From positions 496,001-560,000 of the forward strand of contig NC_014844.1 in assembly GCF_000176915.2 (NCBI RefSeq): a DNA stretch of 64,000 bases, given 5' to 3'. Shown piece by piece: positions 42,632 to 51,754 of the stretch (its first letter is position 1; each line of letters begins with the position of its first letter). The stretch is from Pseudodesulfovibrio aespoeensis Aspo-2 (GTDB lineage: Bacteria > Desulfobacterota > Desulfovibrionia > Desulfovibrionales > Desulfovibrionaceae). A program made the translations under genes and the position numbers. The notes below the pieces were generated by a model. The model saw nothing but the letters and a program-made list of their open reading frames with translations. It was not told the DNA's origin and ran no database searches.

Positions 42632-43129
42632 ATGATGAAAAAACCCCTCCTGCTGGCCGGGCTGCTCGTCCTGGCCGTGGTCGCGAGCGTGGCCGTGTAT
42701 CTTCTTGATCCTGACCCGCAGGCAGCCTCGACCGGAACAACGCCCCAGGCCATGGCGGCGGACCCGGCCCCGGCCTCGGGCAGCCCGACCCTGTCCGCCG
42801 GGGTGGCAGACCTGCTCTCCGGTCGTCCCCAGGTCACGCCGGTGCCGGGGATGGTGACCATGGTGGACATCGGCGCGCATTCCTGCATACCCTGCAAGAT
42901 GATGGCCCCAATCCTCAAGGAGGTGGCTGCCGAGCAGGAAGGCCGCGCCGCCATCGTCTTCATCGACGTGTGGCAATACAACGACGAGGTGAAGAAGTAC
43001 GGTATCCGCGTCATTCCCACCCAGATATTCTATGATGCCGAGGGGCGGGAGCGGTTCCGCCACGAAGGGTTCATGAGCAAGGCGGATATTGTGGTCAAGC
43101 TCGTTGAACTGGGCATGCCCGGGGAGTAG
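42632..43129 (+). CDS. membrane-anchored thioredoxin
   Basis: A 165-residue protein with an N-terminal membrane anchor (PLLLAGLLVLAVVASVAVYL), a linker and a thioredoxin domain with CIPC in IGAHSCIPCKMMAPILKEVA and the cis-proline in VIPTQIFYD. The active site faces the periplasm. It would receive electrons from the CcdA encoded next. Confidence 0.9.
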   Translation: MMKKPLLLAGLLVLAVVASVAVYLLDPDPQAASTGTTPQAMAADPAPASGSPTLSAGVADLLSGRPQVTPVPGMVTMVDIGAHSCIPCKMMAPILKEVAAEQEGRAAIVFIDVWQYNDEVKKYGIRVIPTQIFYDAEGRERFRHEGFMSKADIVVKLVELGMPGE

Positions 43130-43132
43130 CGG

Positions 43133-43834
43133 ATGGACCAGTTCTACCTGCTCATCAATGAGTGGATCGGGGGCGGTCTGGCCCTGGCCGCCTTGGGGTG
43201 TTTCCTGTGGGGTGTGGTCAGCGTGCTCTTCTCGCCGTGTCATCTGGCCTCCATCCCGCTTATCGTCGGCTATGTGGGCGGCCAGAACGAGCCGGTGCAC
43301 GGACGGCGCGCCGTGGCCTACGCCCTGCTCTTCTCCTTCGGGCTGTTCGTCACCATCGCCCTGGTGGGCATCGTCTGTGCCATGCTGGGCCGGATGCTCG
43401 GCGACGTGCCGTCATGGTGGACGATTCTGGTGGGGCTGGTGCTGCTGTGGGTGGCCCTGGACATGCTCGGCGTGGCCCGCTGCTCCATGTCCGGCAGCTT
43501 GATGGGCCGTCTGCGGCTTCGGGGACTGACCGGCGCGCTGGTGCTGGGCCTGGCTTACGGCGTGTTGTCCGGGTCGTGCACCTTCGGGTTCATCGCCCCC
43601 ATCCTGGCCATCATCCTGGTCCAGGAGCGCGTAGCCTCGGGCATGCTGCTCATCATCCTGTTCGGCATCGGCCACTGCCTGCCCATCCTTCTGGCCGGGA
43701 GTTCCACGGCCTGGGTCAGGCGGGTGCTTTCCAGCAGTGCCTTTGGCAGCGCGGGTCAGAGATTCCGCCGTCTGGCCGGGGCGACCATCGGCCTGCTGGG
43801 GGTGTACTTCATCGCCCTGCCGTTCTTCGACTGA
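43133..43834 (+). CDS. ccdA: CcdA-type thiol:disulfide electron carrier
   Basis: A 233-residue six-span membrane protein with the conserved cysteines in SVLFSPCHLASIPLIVGYVG and YGVLSGSCTFGFIAPILAII. CcdA/DsbD-beta proteins carry reducing equivalents from cytoplasmic thioredoxin to periplasmic thioredoxins. Starts three bases after the previous stop, so they form one unit. Confidence 0.88.
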   Translation: MDQFYLLINEWIGGGLALAALGCFLWGVVSVLFSPCHLASIPLIVGYVGGQNEPVHGRRAVAYALLFSFGLFVTIALVGIVCAMLGRMLGDVPSWWTILVGLVLLWVALDMLGVARCSMSGSLMGRLRLRGLTGALVLGLAYGVLSGSCTFGFIAPILAIILVQERVASGMLLIILFGIGHCLPILLAGSSTAWVRRVLSSSAFGSAGQRFRRLAGATIGLLGVYFIALPFFD

Positions 43835-43857
43835 TCCCTTTTCCACGTGAGGCAATC

Positions 43858-44391
43858 ATGAAGCTGCTGCGCCGCATCCTGTTCCAATCCATGTCGATCG
43901 TGCTTCTGAGCGCGATCCTGGCCCTGGCCGCCAACGCCGTGCGGCCCGACGCAATCCCCCTGATCCACGCCGAGAGCAGCGCAGTGGACCTCGCCGGCGG
44001 GTCGGACACCATCGAAATCAAGGACGCGGCCATGCTCTTTGCCTCGGGCCGCGCCCTGTTTCTCGATGCCCGCACCCGGCTCGAATACAACTACGGCCAC
44101 ATCAGGGGCGCGCTCTCCCTGCCGCCCGACGAGTTCGGCGAGCTGTACCCGCTCCTTGCCGCGAAAATCCGGCAGGCCGAGATCCTCATCACCTACTGCG
44201 ACGGCGAGCGGTGCCCGCTCAGCCATGAACTGGCCGAGAAACTCACCGCAGCCGGGCTGGTCAATGTCCGGGTCCTGGTCAACGGCTGGACCGTGTGGAC
44301 CAGGGAACAACTGCCCACGGAAACAGGCGGGGCGAGCCTGCATTCGGCCTACCCGCCGCCCTCGGCCCTGTGCCCCGACTGCGGCCAATGA
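43858..44391 (+). CDS. exported rhodanese-like sulfurtransferase
   Basis: A 177-residue protein: an N-terminal signal/anchor, then a rhodanese domain with LFLDARTRLEYNYGHIRGAL and the active-site cysteine in ILITYCDGERCPLSHELAEK. A CPDC pair sits at the extreme C-terminus. Overlaps the next gene by ATGA. It probably handles sulfane sulfur or a disulfide in the periplasm. Confidence 0.85.
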   Translation: MKLLRRILFQSMSIVLLSAILALAANAVRPDAIPLIHAESSAVDLAGGSDTIEIKDAAMLFASGRALFLDARTRLEYNYGHIRGALSLPPDEFGELYPLLAAKIRQAEILITYCDGERCPLSHELAEKLTAAGLVNVRVLVNGWTVWTREQLPTETGGASLHSAYPPPSALCPDCGQ

Positions 44392-44825
44392 CCCCCCTGG
44401 CCCCTGTCGCCCTGATCCTGAGGCTGGCCCTGGGAGCGGTCTTCCTCTACGCCAGTTGGGACAAGCTGCTCAACCCGGCAGATTTCGCGGCCATCGTGCG
44501 CGACTACCGCATGGTGCCGGACTGGTCGTCCAATGTGGTGGCCGTGTGGCTCCCCTGGCTTGAGGCCGTGCTCGGCCTCCTGCTGCTGGCCGGGGTGTGG
44601 CGCTGGGGGAGCCTGCTCCTGGCCAACCTGCTCCTGCCCGCCTTCTGGGGGATGCTTTTTTTCAATTACCTCAGGGGGATCGATGTCGGTTGCGGCTGCT
44701 TTTCCACCACGCCGGGGGAATCCGGCGACATGGAGTGGTTTCTCCTGCGCGACGGGCTGCTCGTGCTCCTCGGGCTGGCGGCAGCCCTTGCCCAGTGGAA
44801 ACAACGGGCAGCCAGCCGGGCGTGA
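44388..44825 (+). CDS. DoxX/MauE-type membrane protein
   Basis: A 145-residue four-span membrane protein of the DoxX/MauE group: LILRLALGAVFLYASWDKLL at the start and a GCGCFSTTPGESGD loop. MauE-like proteins assist disulfide formation in periplasmic proteins. Last gene of the thiol-redox operon. Confidence 0.82.
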   Translation: MTPLAPVALILRLALGAVFLYASWDKLLNPADFAAIVRDYRMVPDWSSNVVAVWLPWLEAVLGLLLLAGVWRWGSLLLANLLLPAFWGMLFFNYLRGIDVGCGCFSTTPGESGDMEWFLLRDGLLVLLGLAAALAQWKQRAASRA

Positions 44826-45079
44826 GGAACAATCAGGCAGGGGAGGGGGCATGATCGCTCCCTGCGGGTTGCATATTCCTGCCGATTTCTCTACGAGACT
44901 TGGAGCGCGGCCAGCCCGCGCCTGTGTGAACGATCCGCGATCCATCAACGCTCCGGGACACGAGACGCCGCCCCTGCATCACTGCTTTCGCTTCTGCGCA
45001 GCGTCCTTTTCGCAGTCGGTCCCGGAGATTCTCACGGGGTCTTGTCCAAAAGATTCCCTGAGCCGCCGGAGGCAACACC

Positions 45080-45937
45080 ATGATTCTACTCGACGGCAAG
45101 GCAACAGCGGCCACTATCCGGGCCGAAATCAAAGTGGAAGTGACCGAACTCTCGGCCAGATTCGGGCGCAGTCCCGGCTTGGCCGTGGTGCTTGTGGGCG
45201 AGGACCCGGCCAGCCAGGTCTATGTGCGCAACAAGGAGCGCGCCTGCGAGGACTGCGGCATCGTCTCCATGCCCTACCGGCTGGAGAGCGCCACCCAGCT
45301 TGAACTGGAGGGGCTGATCCAGCAGCTCAACCGCGACGTGAACGTGGACGGCATCCTGGTCCAGCTGCCCCTGCCCAAGGGGCTGGACAGCCAGCGTATC
45401 CTCGACCTGATCGATCCCAACAAGGACGTGGACGGCTTTCATCCGGTCAACGTGGGCAGGATGAGCCTCGGCCTGCCCGGATTCAAGCCATGCACCCCGG
45501 CGGGCGTGATCACCCTGCTCAAGCGGTACAACCTGGACCCGGCCTGCAAGAAGGCCGTGGTCATAGGCCGCTCCAACATCGTGGGCAAGCCCCTGGCCAT
45601 GATGCTCTCCCAGGCCGGTCCCTGCGCCAACGCCACCGTGACCCTGTGCCACTCGCGCACCGCAGACCTCAAGGCCGAGTGTCGGGAGGCGGATTTCGTG
45701 TTCGCGGCCATCGGCGTGCCCAACTTCGTGACCGCAGACATGGTCAAGGAGGGCGCGGTGGTGGTGGACGTGGGCATCAACCGCACTGACGAGGGTCTGG
45801 CCGGGGACTGCGATTTCGAGGGCCTCAAGGACAAGGTCCACGCCATGACCCCGGTGCCGGGCGGCGTCGGCCCCATGACCATCGCCCAACTGATGGTCAA
45901 CACCCTGGAGGCGTTCAAGCTCCACGTGGGCGCGTAA
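45080..45937 (+). CDS. folD: methylenetetrahydrofolate dehydrogenase/cyclohydrolase
   Basis: A 285-residue bifunctional FolD. Substrate motif [20 protein letters not shown] with the catalytic lysine following, [20 protein letters not shown], the [11 protein letters not shown] block, and the Rossmann segment [20 protein letters not shown] are all there, ending in [25 protein letters not shown] precedes the ATG. It feeds one-carbon metabolism. Confidence 0.97.
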   Translation: MILLDGKATAATIRAEIKVEVTELSARFGRSPGLAVVLVGEDPASQVYVRNKERACEDCGIVSMPYRLESATQLELEGLIQQLNRDVNVDGILVQLPLPKGLDSQRILDLIDPNKDVDGFHPVNVGRMSLGLPGFKPCTPAGVITLLKRYNLDPACKKAVVIGRSNIVGKPLAMMLSQAGPCANATVTLCHSRTADLKAECREADFVFAAIGVPNFVTADMVKEGAVVVDVGINRTDEGLAGDCDFEGLKDKVHAMTPVPGGVGPMTIAQLMVNTLEAFKLHVGA

Positions 45938-45959
45938 CCGTTTGTATTGAAGCAAGGCG

Positions 45960-45990
45960 GGGCGGTCCGGGTCTCCGGGCCGCCCTTTTT
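45960..45990 (+). terminator. terminator after folD
   Basis: GGGCGGTCCGG/CCGGGCCGCCC stem (one G-T pair), loop of four, then TTTTT. Confidence 0.8.
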
Positions 45991-46115
45991 GCGTGGCCGG
46001 AAAACGCCGATTTTCCGGGCTCGGCATTTGCCTTACCCGCCCGGTTTCGTGTAGCGTGGCCCGGACTTGAAACAATCATGGCCCAGGCCGCGAGGCCAAG
46101 GGCGGGAGGCAGGCA

Positions 46116-46979
46116 ATGAGCAGCATTTTCGTGGCCGGGGCAGCCGGCACCATTGGGTCCGCAGTTTTGACCGCCCTGCGGGACGCGGGCGCGGACGTGG
46201 TGGCCGGAGTCCACACCCCGGAGCAGGCCGAGGGACTCGGGCAGTCTGGCGTCACGGCGCGTCCCTTTGATTTTGCGGACCAGGAGTCCATGGCCAGCGC
46301 CATGCAGGGGTGCGACCGGCTCTTTCTCGTGCTGCCCCTGGCCGAGAAGATGACACGCTTTGGCCATTTGGCCGTGCAGGCGGCCAAGGCCGCAGGCATC
46401 GGCTACATCGTGCGCTCCAGCGGCTACGGCTCGTCGTCCGATGCCCACTGGCGGCTGGGCCGGGAGCACGGCATGGTCGATCAGTTCGTGGAGGATTCGG
46501 GCATCCCCTTCACCACCCTGCGGCCCAACACCGTGATGCAGAACTTTGCCACCAAGCTGGCTCCCATGGTCCGCTCCGGCGTGCTGGCCCTGCCCGAGGC
46601 CGAGGCCAGGGTCAGCTACATCGACGCCCGCGACATCGCGGACTGCGCCGCCAGGCTCCTGCTCGACAACGCCGGGCACGAGTCCCGCGTCTATGCCCTG
46701 ACCGGCCCCCAGGGGCTCTCCCTGGCCGAGGTGGCCGACATCCTGACCCGGACCACGGGCCGCCCGGTGGCCTATCGCCCGGTTGAAGAGGCCGAATACA
46801 TGGACGCCCTGGCCCGGGCGGGCGTGCCCGAATGGAACACCAACATGCTGGTCAGCCTGACGCGCGTGGTCAAGCTCGGCATGGCGGGCAACGTGACCGG
46901 GGCGGTCGAACACCTGACCGGCAGCCCGGCCCGGAGCTTTGCCGACTTTGCCGCCGCCAGCGCGGCCAGTTGGGCCTAG
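46116..46979 (+). CDS. NmrA-type NAD(P)-binding protein
   Basis: A 287-residue atypical short-chain dehydrogenase of the NmrA/QOR2 group: the Rossmann start IFVAGAAGTIGSAVLTALRD, then FDFADQESM and TLRPNTVMQNF. The classical SDR YxxxK is not evident, as is usual for this group, whose members are quinone reductases or redox sensors. GGGAGG before the ATG. Confidence 0.82.
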   Translation: MSSIFVAGAAGTIGSAVLTALRDAGADVVAGVHTPEQAEGLGQSGVTARPFDFADQESMASAMQGCDRLFLVLPLAEKMTRFGHLAVQAAKAAGIGYIVRSSGYGSSSDAHWRLGREHGMVDQFVEDSGIPFTTLRPNTVMQNFATKLAPMVRSGVLALPEAEARVSYIDARDIADCAARLLLDNAGHESRVYALTGPQGLSLAEVADILTRTTGRPVAYRPVEEAEYMDALARAGVPEWNTNMLVSLTRVVKLGMAGNVTGAVEHLTGSPARSFADFAAASAASWA

Positions 46980-46988
46980 GGGCGGGCC

Positions 46989-47756
46989 GTGCGCAAGGGG
47001 CAGGACCGTCTGATCGGGCTGATCCGGGAGATCGCGGCAGGCCGGTATTCCGACGAGATCATGGAACTGACCAGGCCGGGTTATCCCGCGGAAATCCGGG
47101 AGCTGGCCGAGGCAGTGGGCCTGATGATGGTCGGGATCGAGGCCAGGGAGTTTCACCTGGAACAGCTCACCGAGACCATCAGGCGCAACTCCCTGAACAC
47201 GGTCACTGCGGTGGTCAACGCCCTGGGTGCGCGCGACGCCTATACCGAGGGCCATGGTGAGCGGGTCAGCGTCTATGTCGAGCGGCTGGCCCGACGGCTT
47301 GGCCTTGACAACGACGAGGTGGAGCGCATCCGCATCGCGGGCGTGCTGCACGACATCGGCAAGATCGGCTTCAGCGACCTGATCTTCTCCAACGAAGACA
47401 CGCAGATGAGCGAGGACATGCTCCTTGAGATCCGCAGCCATCCGCAGTGGAGCTACGACATCCTGAAGAATCTCGACTTTCTCGGGCCGTCCCTGGAGTA
47501 TGTCTACGCCCATCACGAGCGGCTCGACGGGCGGGGCTACCCGCGCGGGCTCATGGCCGACGAAATCCCCCTGGGCGCGCGGGTGCTGGCCGTGGCCGAC
47601 TGTTTTGACGCCATGACCACCGATCGCCCCTACCAGCGGGGCAAGACGCCGCAGGAGGCCCTGGCCATCCTCGGCTCCCTGGCCGGGAACGCCCTGGACC
47701 CCGCCGTGGTGGACGTTTTCATCGTCGAGATCGAGGACAACGGCATGGTCGGGTAG
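46989..47756 (+). CDS. HD-GYP domain phosphodiesterase
   Basis: A 255-residue protein. The N-terminal ~60 residues form a helical region; the remainder is a HD-GYP domain with AGVLHDIGKIGFSDLIFSNE, the H...H ligands in RSHPQWSYDILKNL, HHERLDGRGYP, and a late DCFDAMTTDRPYQRGKTP. It is expected to hydrolyse cyclic di-GMP. It starts with GTG nine bases after the NmrA-type gene. Confidence 0.9.
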   Translation: MRKGQDRLIGLIREIAAGRYSDEIMELTRPGYPAEIRELAEAVGLMMVGIEAREFHLEQLTETIRRNSLNTVTAVVNALGARDAYTEGHGERVSVYVERLARRLGLDNDEVERIRIAGVLHDIGKIGFSDLIFSNEDTQMSEDMLLEIRSHPQWSYDILKNLDFLGPSLEYVYAHHERLDGRGYPRGLMADEIPLGARVLAVADCFDAMTTDRPYQRGKTPQEALAILGSLAGNALDPAVVDVFIVEIEDNGMVG

Positions 47757-47842
47757 GCCGGGTGTGGCGGGAGAGGGACAAGATCGTGCAAGACCGCTTT
47801 GTCCGGCCTGGGGCATCTTCCCGAAAAACACGGGAGGAACCC

Positions 47843-48241
47843 ATGAACGATCTCTTTTCCGATCTTGATTGCGGCATCGTGGCCCGCCTTGCGGACAATG
47901 CGGTGGCCGAGACCCTATCCGGCGAGCAGCCCTGGCACGCCCATCCGATTTTTGCGGGTGTGGCCCTCAAGCATCTGGTGACCGGCGCGCAGACCGGGGG
48001 CCGATTCAGCGCGCATCTGGTGCGGCTGGAGCCGGGCGCGGAAATTGGCGACCATCTCCACGAGGCGAGCTGGGAGCTGCACGAGGTGGCCGCCGGTTCG
48101 GGCCGGTGCCTGCTTGGCGGGCGGCCCATCGACTACGCGCCGGGCGTGGCCGCCGTGCTGCCCCAAAACGTGCCCCACAGCGTGCGCGCCGGGCTGGACG
48201 GCCTGCGGCTCCTGGCCAAGTTCGTCCCGGCCCTGCTCTGA
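47843..48241 (+). CDS. cupin-domain protein
   Basis: A 132-residue single-domain cupin: RLEPGAEIGDHLHEASWELH is the first conserved motif with metal-ligand histidines, and AVLPQNVPHSVRAGLDGLRL the second. Cut from the upstream frame at ATG 47843 with GGGAGG. It is followed closely by the AraC regulator, which probably controls it or vice versa. Confidence 0.85.
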   Translation: MNDLFSDLDCGIVARLADNAVAETLSGEQPWHAHPIFAGVALKHLVTGAQTGGRFSAHLVRLEPGAEIGDHLHEASWELHEVAAGSGRCLLGGRPIDYAPGVAAVLPQNVPHSVRAGLDGLRLLAKFVPALL

Positions 48242-48260
48242 CCGGGGGCACTGGAGGTCC

Positions 48261-49070
48261 ATGACCGCGCCCGATCAATTTCATTTCACCGCATATCCCG
48301 GTCTGGACGGGGTCCACCTTGTTCGCAGCGCCGGGTCTGTGCCCACTGCGGCCCGGCACAGCCACCGCTCCCTGTGCGTGGGCGCGGTCCTGTCCGGCGA
48401 GCGCGTTCTGGTCCTGGCGGGCGGAGATATCCGTGTTGCAGCTGGTCAGGTGCTGGTGCTTGCCCCTGGACTGGTCCACGCCTGCCCGGACGCGGGCGCG
48501 AGCGAGGCCGTGGTCATCAGCGTGTCCGCCGACCAGCTGGACCGGCTCGGATTCGACGCGGCCTGTCTTGGCCGGGTGGAGCCCTGTCTGGACGACCCGG
48601 ACCTGTTCGGGTGCGTGACCGGGCTGGCCGGGCTGGCCGGGGGCAGTGTTGCCAGCCTGGAGCGGGACGGTGCGCTCCAGGCCTTGCTGGCCCGGCTTGA
48701 GGAGAGAGGCCGGGGCAGGCCCGATCCGGAAGCGGGCAGCGGCTCCAGGCCCGCTCCTGTGGAAGCGGCTGTCCTCCATCTCACGGCGCATGCCGGTGAG
48801 GAGGTCCGGCTGGACCATCTGGCCCGGCTGGCGGGCATGAGCCCGTGCCGTTTGAACCGGTTGTTTTCGCATCACATCGGCATGCCCCCGCACGAATACC
48901 AGACCCTGCTGCGCGTCCAGGCGGTCAAGGCGGCCATCGGGGCGGGAGTGGGGCTGGCTGAGGCCGCGGCCCAGGCCGGATTCTTCGACCAGAGCCACAT
49001 GACCCGGTGCTTCAGAAAGGTCGTGGGCATGACTCCGGGCCAGTACGCCAGGGGCGTGTCCCGTTCCTGA
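48261..49070 (+). CDS. AraC-family regulator
   Basis: A 269-residue regulator with an N-terminal AraC-type cupin sensor (CVGAVLSGERVLVLAGGDIR) and two C-terminal HTHs (VRLDHLARLAGMSPCRLNRL; GLAEAAAQAGFFDQSHMTRC, then RKVVGMTPGQY). GGAGG before ATG 48261. Twenty bases separate it from the cupin gene. Confidence 0.9.
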   Translation: MTAPDQFHFTAYPGLDGVHLVRSAGSVPTAARHSHRSLCVGAVLSGERVLVLAGGDIRVAAGQVLVLAPGLVHACPDAGASEAVVISVSADQLDRLGFDAACLGRVEPCLDDPDLFGCVTGLAGLAGGSVASLERDGALQALLARLEERGRGRPDPEAGSGSRPAPVEAAVLHLTAHAGEEVRLDHLARLAGMSPCRLNRLFSHHIGMPPHEYQTLLRVQAVKAAIGAGVGLAEAAAQAGFFDQSHMTRCFRKVVGMTPGQYARGVSRS

Positions 49071-49177
49071 CCCGCCGAGCGCCCTCCATTTGGAGGCGCA
49101 TTATCATTTACATTTCATTTGGGTATGCTATGTGCTTGGACGGTAGGTCATGCCGTCATGGCCGCCGGAAATCGAGC

Positions 49178-51463
49178 ATGCCAAGAAGAATCGCCTATCT
49201 GATGCCCCTTGTGGTTGGTCTGGTCATGGCCGCGGCCCTGGCCGCCACGATCTATGCCGACGGGCAGCGCCATGCCCAGCAGGCGCGCCTGGAGGTATTT
49301 CACCGGCTGTCGGCTGTGCAGAGCGGGTTCGAGAACGCCCTGAACACCCGGCTGCACCTGGTCAGGACCCTCAAGGCCTTCATCGCCCTCAACCCGGACC
49401 TGGATCAGGCCACCTTCGCCGCCCTGGTCGGCGGGCTGCTGGCAGATGTGGGCGGCATCCGGTTCATCGAACTGGCCAGGGACAACGCGGTTTCGCATGT
49501 CTACCCCGAGAGCGGGGGGGAGGCGGTCCTTGGCAGGAAGCTGACCGCGGAGTATCCCCCGGAGGTGCGCAAGGCGGCCCTGCTGGCCGCAAGGACCGGC
49601 CACACCCTGGTCCTGCCGCCCATGGCCGTGCCCGAAGGAGGCGAGGCCATCGTGGCTCTGGCCCCGGTTGCGCTTGGCGCGGATGGCGGCCACTGGGGCA
49701 TGGTCCTGGTGCTCATCGATGTCCGGACCCTGTTCCGCGAGGCCGGGCTGCCCGGCGTCTCGCAGCTCGACATCGCCTTCAGGGAGCTCTCGCCCGGCGG
49801 GAACGACCGCATGATTTTCGGCCAGCCGTCGGTGTTCGACATGGACCCGGTGATCATGAACACCCCGGTCCCCCAGGGACTGTGGCAGGCCGGGGCGCTG
49901 CCCTCTGGCGGCTGGCACCCCTCGCCCAACCGCGTTCCGCTGCTCTATGGGGGCGTCGCGCTCATCGCCCTGACCACCGGGTCGCTGCTGGCGGTCATGG
50001 CGCTGATCTTCGGCAGGCTCCGGGAGCGCGAGAAATACCGCTATCTGGTGCAGAACGCACGCAGCATCATCCTGCGCGTGGATATCAACGGGCAGATCAC
50101 CTTTTGCAACGAACACGCCGAGGCCTTCTACGGTTACGGGCCGGGCGAACTGCTGGGCAGGCCGCTGGTGGGGACGCTGATCCCGGAGCGTGGGCCGGGC
50201 GGCGAGCCCATGAAGCGGCAGCTCAACAGGCTCCTGGCAAACCCGGCGGAGCCGGTGCTGGCCGAGACCACCTCGGTGCGCCGCAACGGGGAGCTGGTCT
50301 GGGTCTCCTGGACCTACTCGCCCGTGTCCGGCCGGGACGGGGCCATGGTCGAGCTCCTGTGCGTGGGCACGGACATCACCGACCGCAGGCAGACCGAGGA
50401 GGCGTTGCGCCAGAGCGAGCGACAGTACCGGCTGCTGGCCGACAACATCATGGACATCATCTGGGGCACTGACGCGGACCTGCGCATCACCTTTGTCAGC
50501 CGGTCGGACACCGAGCTGCGCGGCTATACCCGGGCCGAGATCATGGGCCGCCCGATTCGCGAGTACCTGACCGGCGTGTCGCGCAACAGGCTGGACGAGG
50601 GGGTGACCATGCTCAAGGCCATGGCCCGGACCAAGGAGCAGCCCCTGGCCGTGACCCAGGACCTCGAATTCCTCTGCGCCGACGGTGGCACCCTCTGGCT
50701 CGAGACCCGGCTGGGGCTGCTCCTCAGCGAGTCCGACGACATCGTGGGCGTGATCGGCGTGGGTCGCGACATCACGGACCGCAAGCTGGCCGAGGCCCTG
50801 CGCGACGATGTGGAGCGCATGGCCCGGCACGACCTCAAGACGCCCCTTGGCGCGGTCATCGGTCTGCCCGGCGAGATATCGCGCCTGGGCGGCCTGACCG
50901 GAGCGCAGACCGGGATGCTCAGGACCATAGAGGACGCGGGCGAGGCTATGCTGGCGCTCATCAACCGCTCCCTGGACCTCTTCAAGATGGAGCGCGGCAC
51001 CTATGCCCTGGACCGCCGCGAGGTGGACGTGCTTGAGGTGCTGGAGCGCTTCAAGGCCGAGGCCCGGTCCATCTTCAGGGAAAAGGGGATCAGCATGGGC
51101 ATCGAGATCACGGGCGGCCTGCCCGAGGATGGCGTCGTGCTGCTGGCCGAAGCGGAGCTGTTCCGCTCCATGCTCTCGAACCTCCTGCTCAACGCCCTCC
51201 AGGCCTCGCCCGAAGGGGGCTCGGTCACAATCACCCTGACCCGCACCGACTCCCTGGCCATCGCCATCCGCAACCAGGGCGAGGTGCCTGTCTCCATCCG
51301 CGAGACGTTCTTCCAGAAATACGTGCGCGCCGAGTCCTCCCCCGGCTCGGGCCTGGGCACCTACTCGGCCCGCCTCGTGGCCCGGACCCACGGCGGCGAC
51401 ATCACCCTGGACACCTCCACCCCCGGCGAAACCTGCGTGGTCGTGACCCTGCCGCTGCGCTGA
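49178..51463 (+). CDS. membrane histidine kinase with CHASE and two PAS domains
   Basis: A 761-residue sensor kinase. An N-terminal span (about 7-27) and another near 255-280 flank a CHASE-type periplasmic sensor. Two PAS domains follow (YLVQNARSIILRVDINGQIT; LLADNIMDIIWGTDADLRIT), then a HisKA domain with the phosphorylated H551 in MARHDLKTPLGAVIGLPGEI and a HATPase domain (NLLLNALQASPEGGSVTITL; SSPGSGLGTYSARLVARTHG). No response regulator gene lies beside it. Start chosen at ATG 49178 because the upstream frame overlaps the AraC gene. Confidence 0.9.
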   Translation: MPRRIAYLMPLVVGLVMAAALAATIYADGQRHAQQARLEVFHRLSAVQSGFENALNTRLHLVRTLKAFIALNPDLDQATFAALVGGLLADVGGIRFIELARDNAVSHVYPESGGEAVLGRKLTAEYPPEVRKAALLAARTGHTLVLPPMAVPEGGEAIVALAPVALGADGGHWGMVLVLIDVRTLFREAGLPGVSQLDIAFRELSPGGNDRMIFGQPSVFDMDPVIMNTPVPQGLWQAGALPSGGWHPSPNRVPLLYGGVALIALTTGSLLAVMALIFGRLREREKYRYLVQNARSIILRVDINGQITFCNEHAEAFYGYGPGELLGRPLVGTLIPERGPGGEPMKRQLNRLLANPAEPVLAETTSVRRNGELVWVSWTYSPVSGRDGAMVELLCVGTDITDRRQTEEALRQSERQYRLLADNIMDIIWGTDADLRITFVSRSDTELRGYTRAEIMGRPIREYLTGVSRNRLDEGVTMLKAMARTKEQPLAVTQDLEFLCADGGTLWLETRLGLLLSESDDIVGVIGVGRDITDRKLAEALRDDVERMARHDLKTPLGAVIGLPGEISRLGGLTGAQTGMLRTIEDAGEAMLALINRSLDLFKMERGTYALDRREVDVLEVLERFKAEARSIFREKGISMGIEITGGLPEDGVVLLAEAELFRSMLSNLLLNALQASPEGGSVTITLTRTDSLAIAIRNQGEVPVSIRETFFQKYVRAESSPGSGLGTYSARLVARTHGGDITLDTSTPGETCVVVTLPLR

Positions 51464-51754
51464 TCCCTGTGCCGAAGCGTCGAGCCCGAAATGGTTCCAA
51501 TTACTGATCATGAATGCGTTGGATGCATATGCATGATGTTGACACTCCTTTGCTTTTTTAATACCTGAACTTGGAGACAAGTCCATTGCTTGATGAAGAC
51601 GGAAGACTCCGGATATCCGTGAGATTGTCGGGTCGAAGTTGCCTTCTCCTGTGTTCGTCCACCGCATATTTCAATGTGCTGTCCCTGTGGCTTGCTTGTT
51701 CGATCTGGCACAGAACATACCTTGCGCTCGCGCATACCGCACCTCGGAGGATTC
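51464..51754 (+). promoter_or_regulatory. upstream region of the envelope operon
   Basis: About 290 bases without a gene. They hold the 12-bp palindrome ATGCATATGCAT (51523-51534) and TTGACA (51539-51544), with a weak -10 (TACCTG) after 17 bases. This is the only promoter-like match for the two genes downstream. Confidence 0.4.

Noticed and set aside
44826-45079. ZTP or THF riboswitch upstream of folD
   Set aside because: The conserved CCGCCTGGGCA-type core of ZTP riboswitches and the THF core are both absent.
49148-51667. 839-codon frame antisense to the CHASE-PAS kinase
   Set aside because: Shadow frame; the kinase motifs are on the plus strand.
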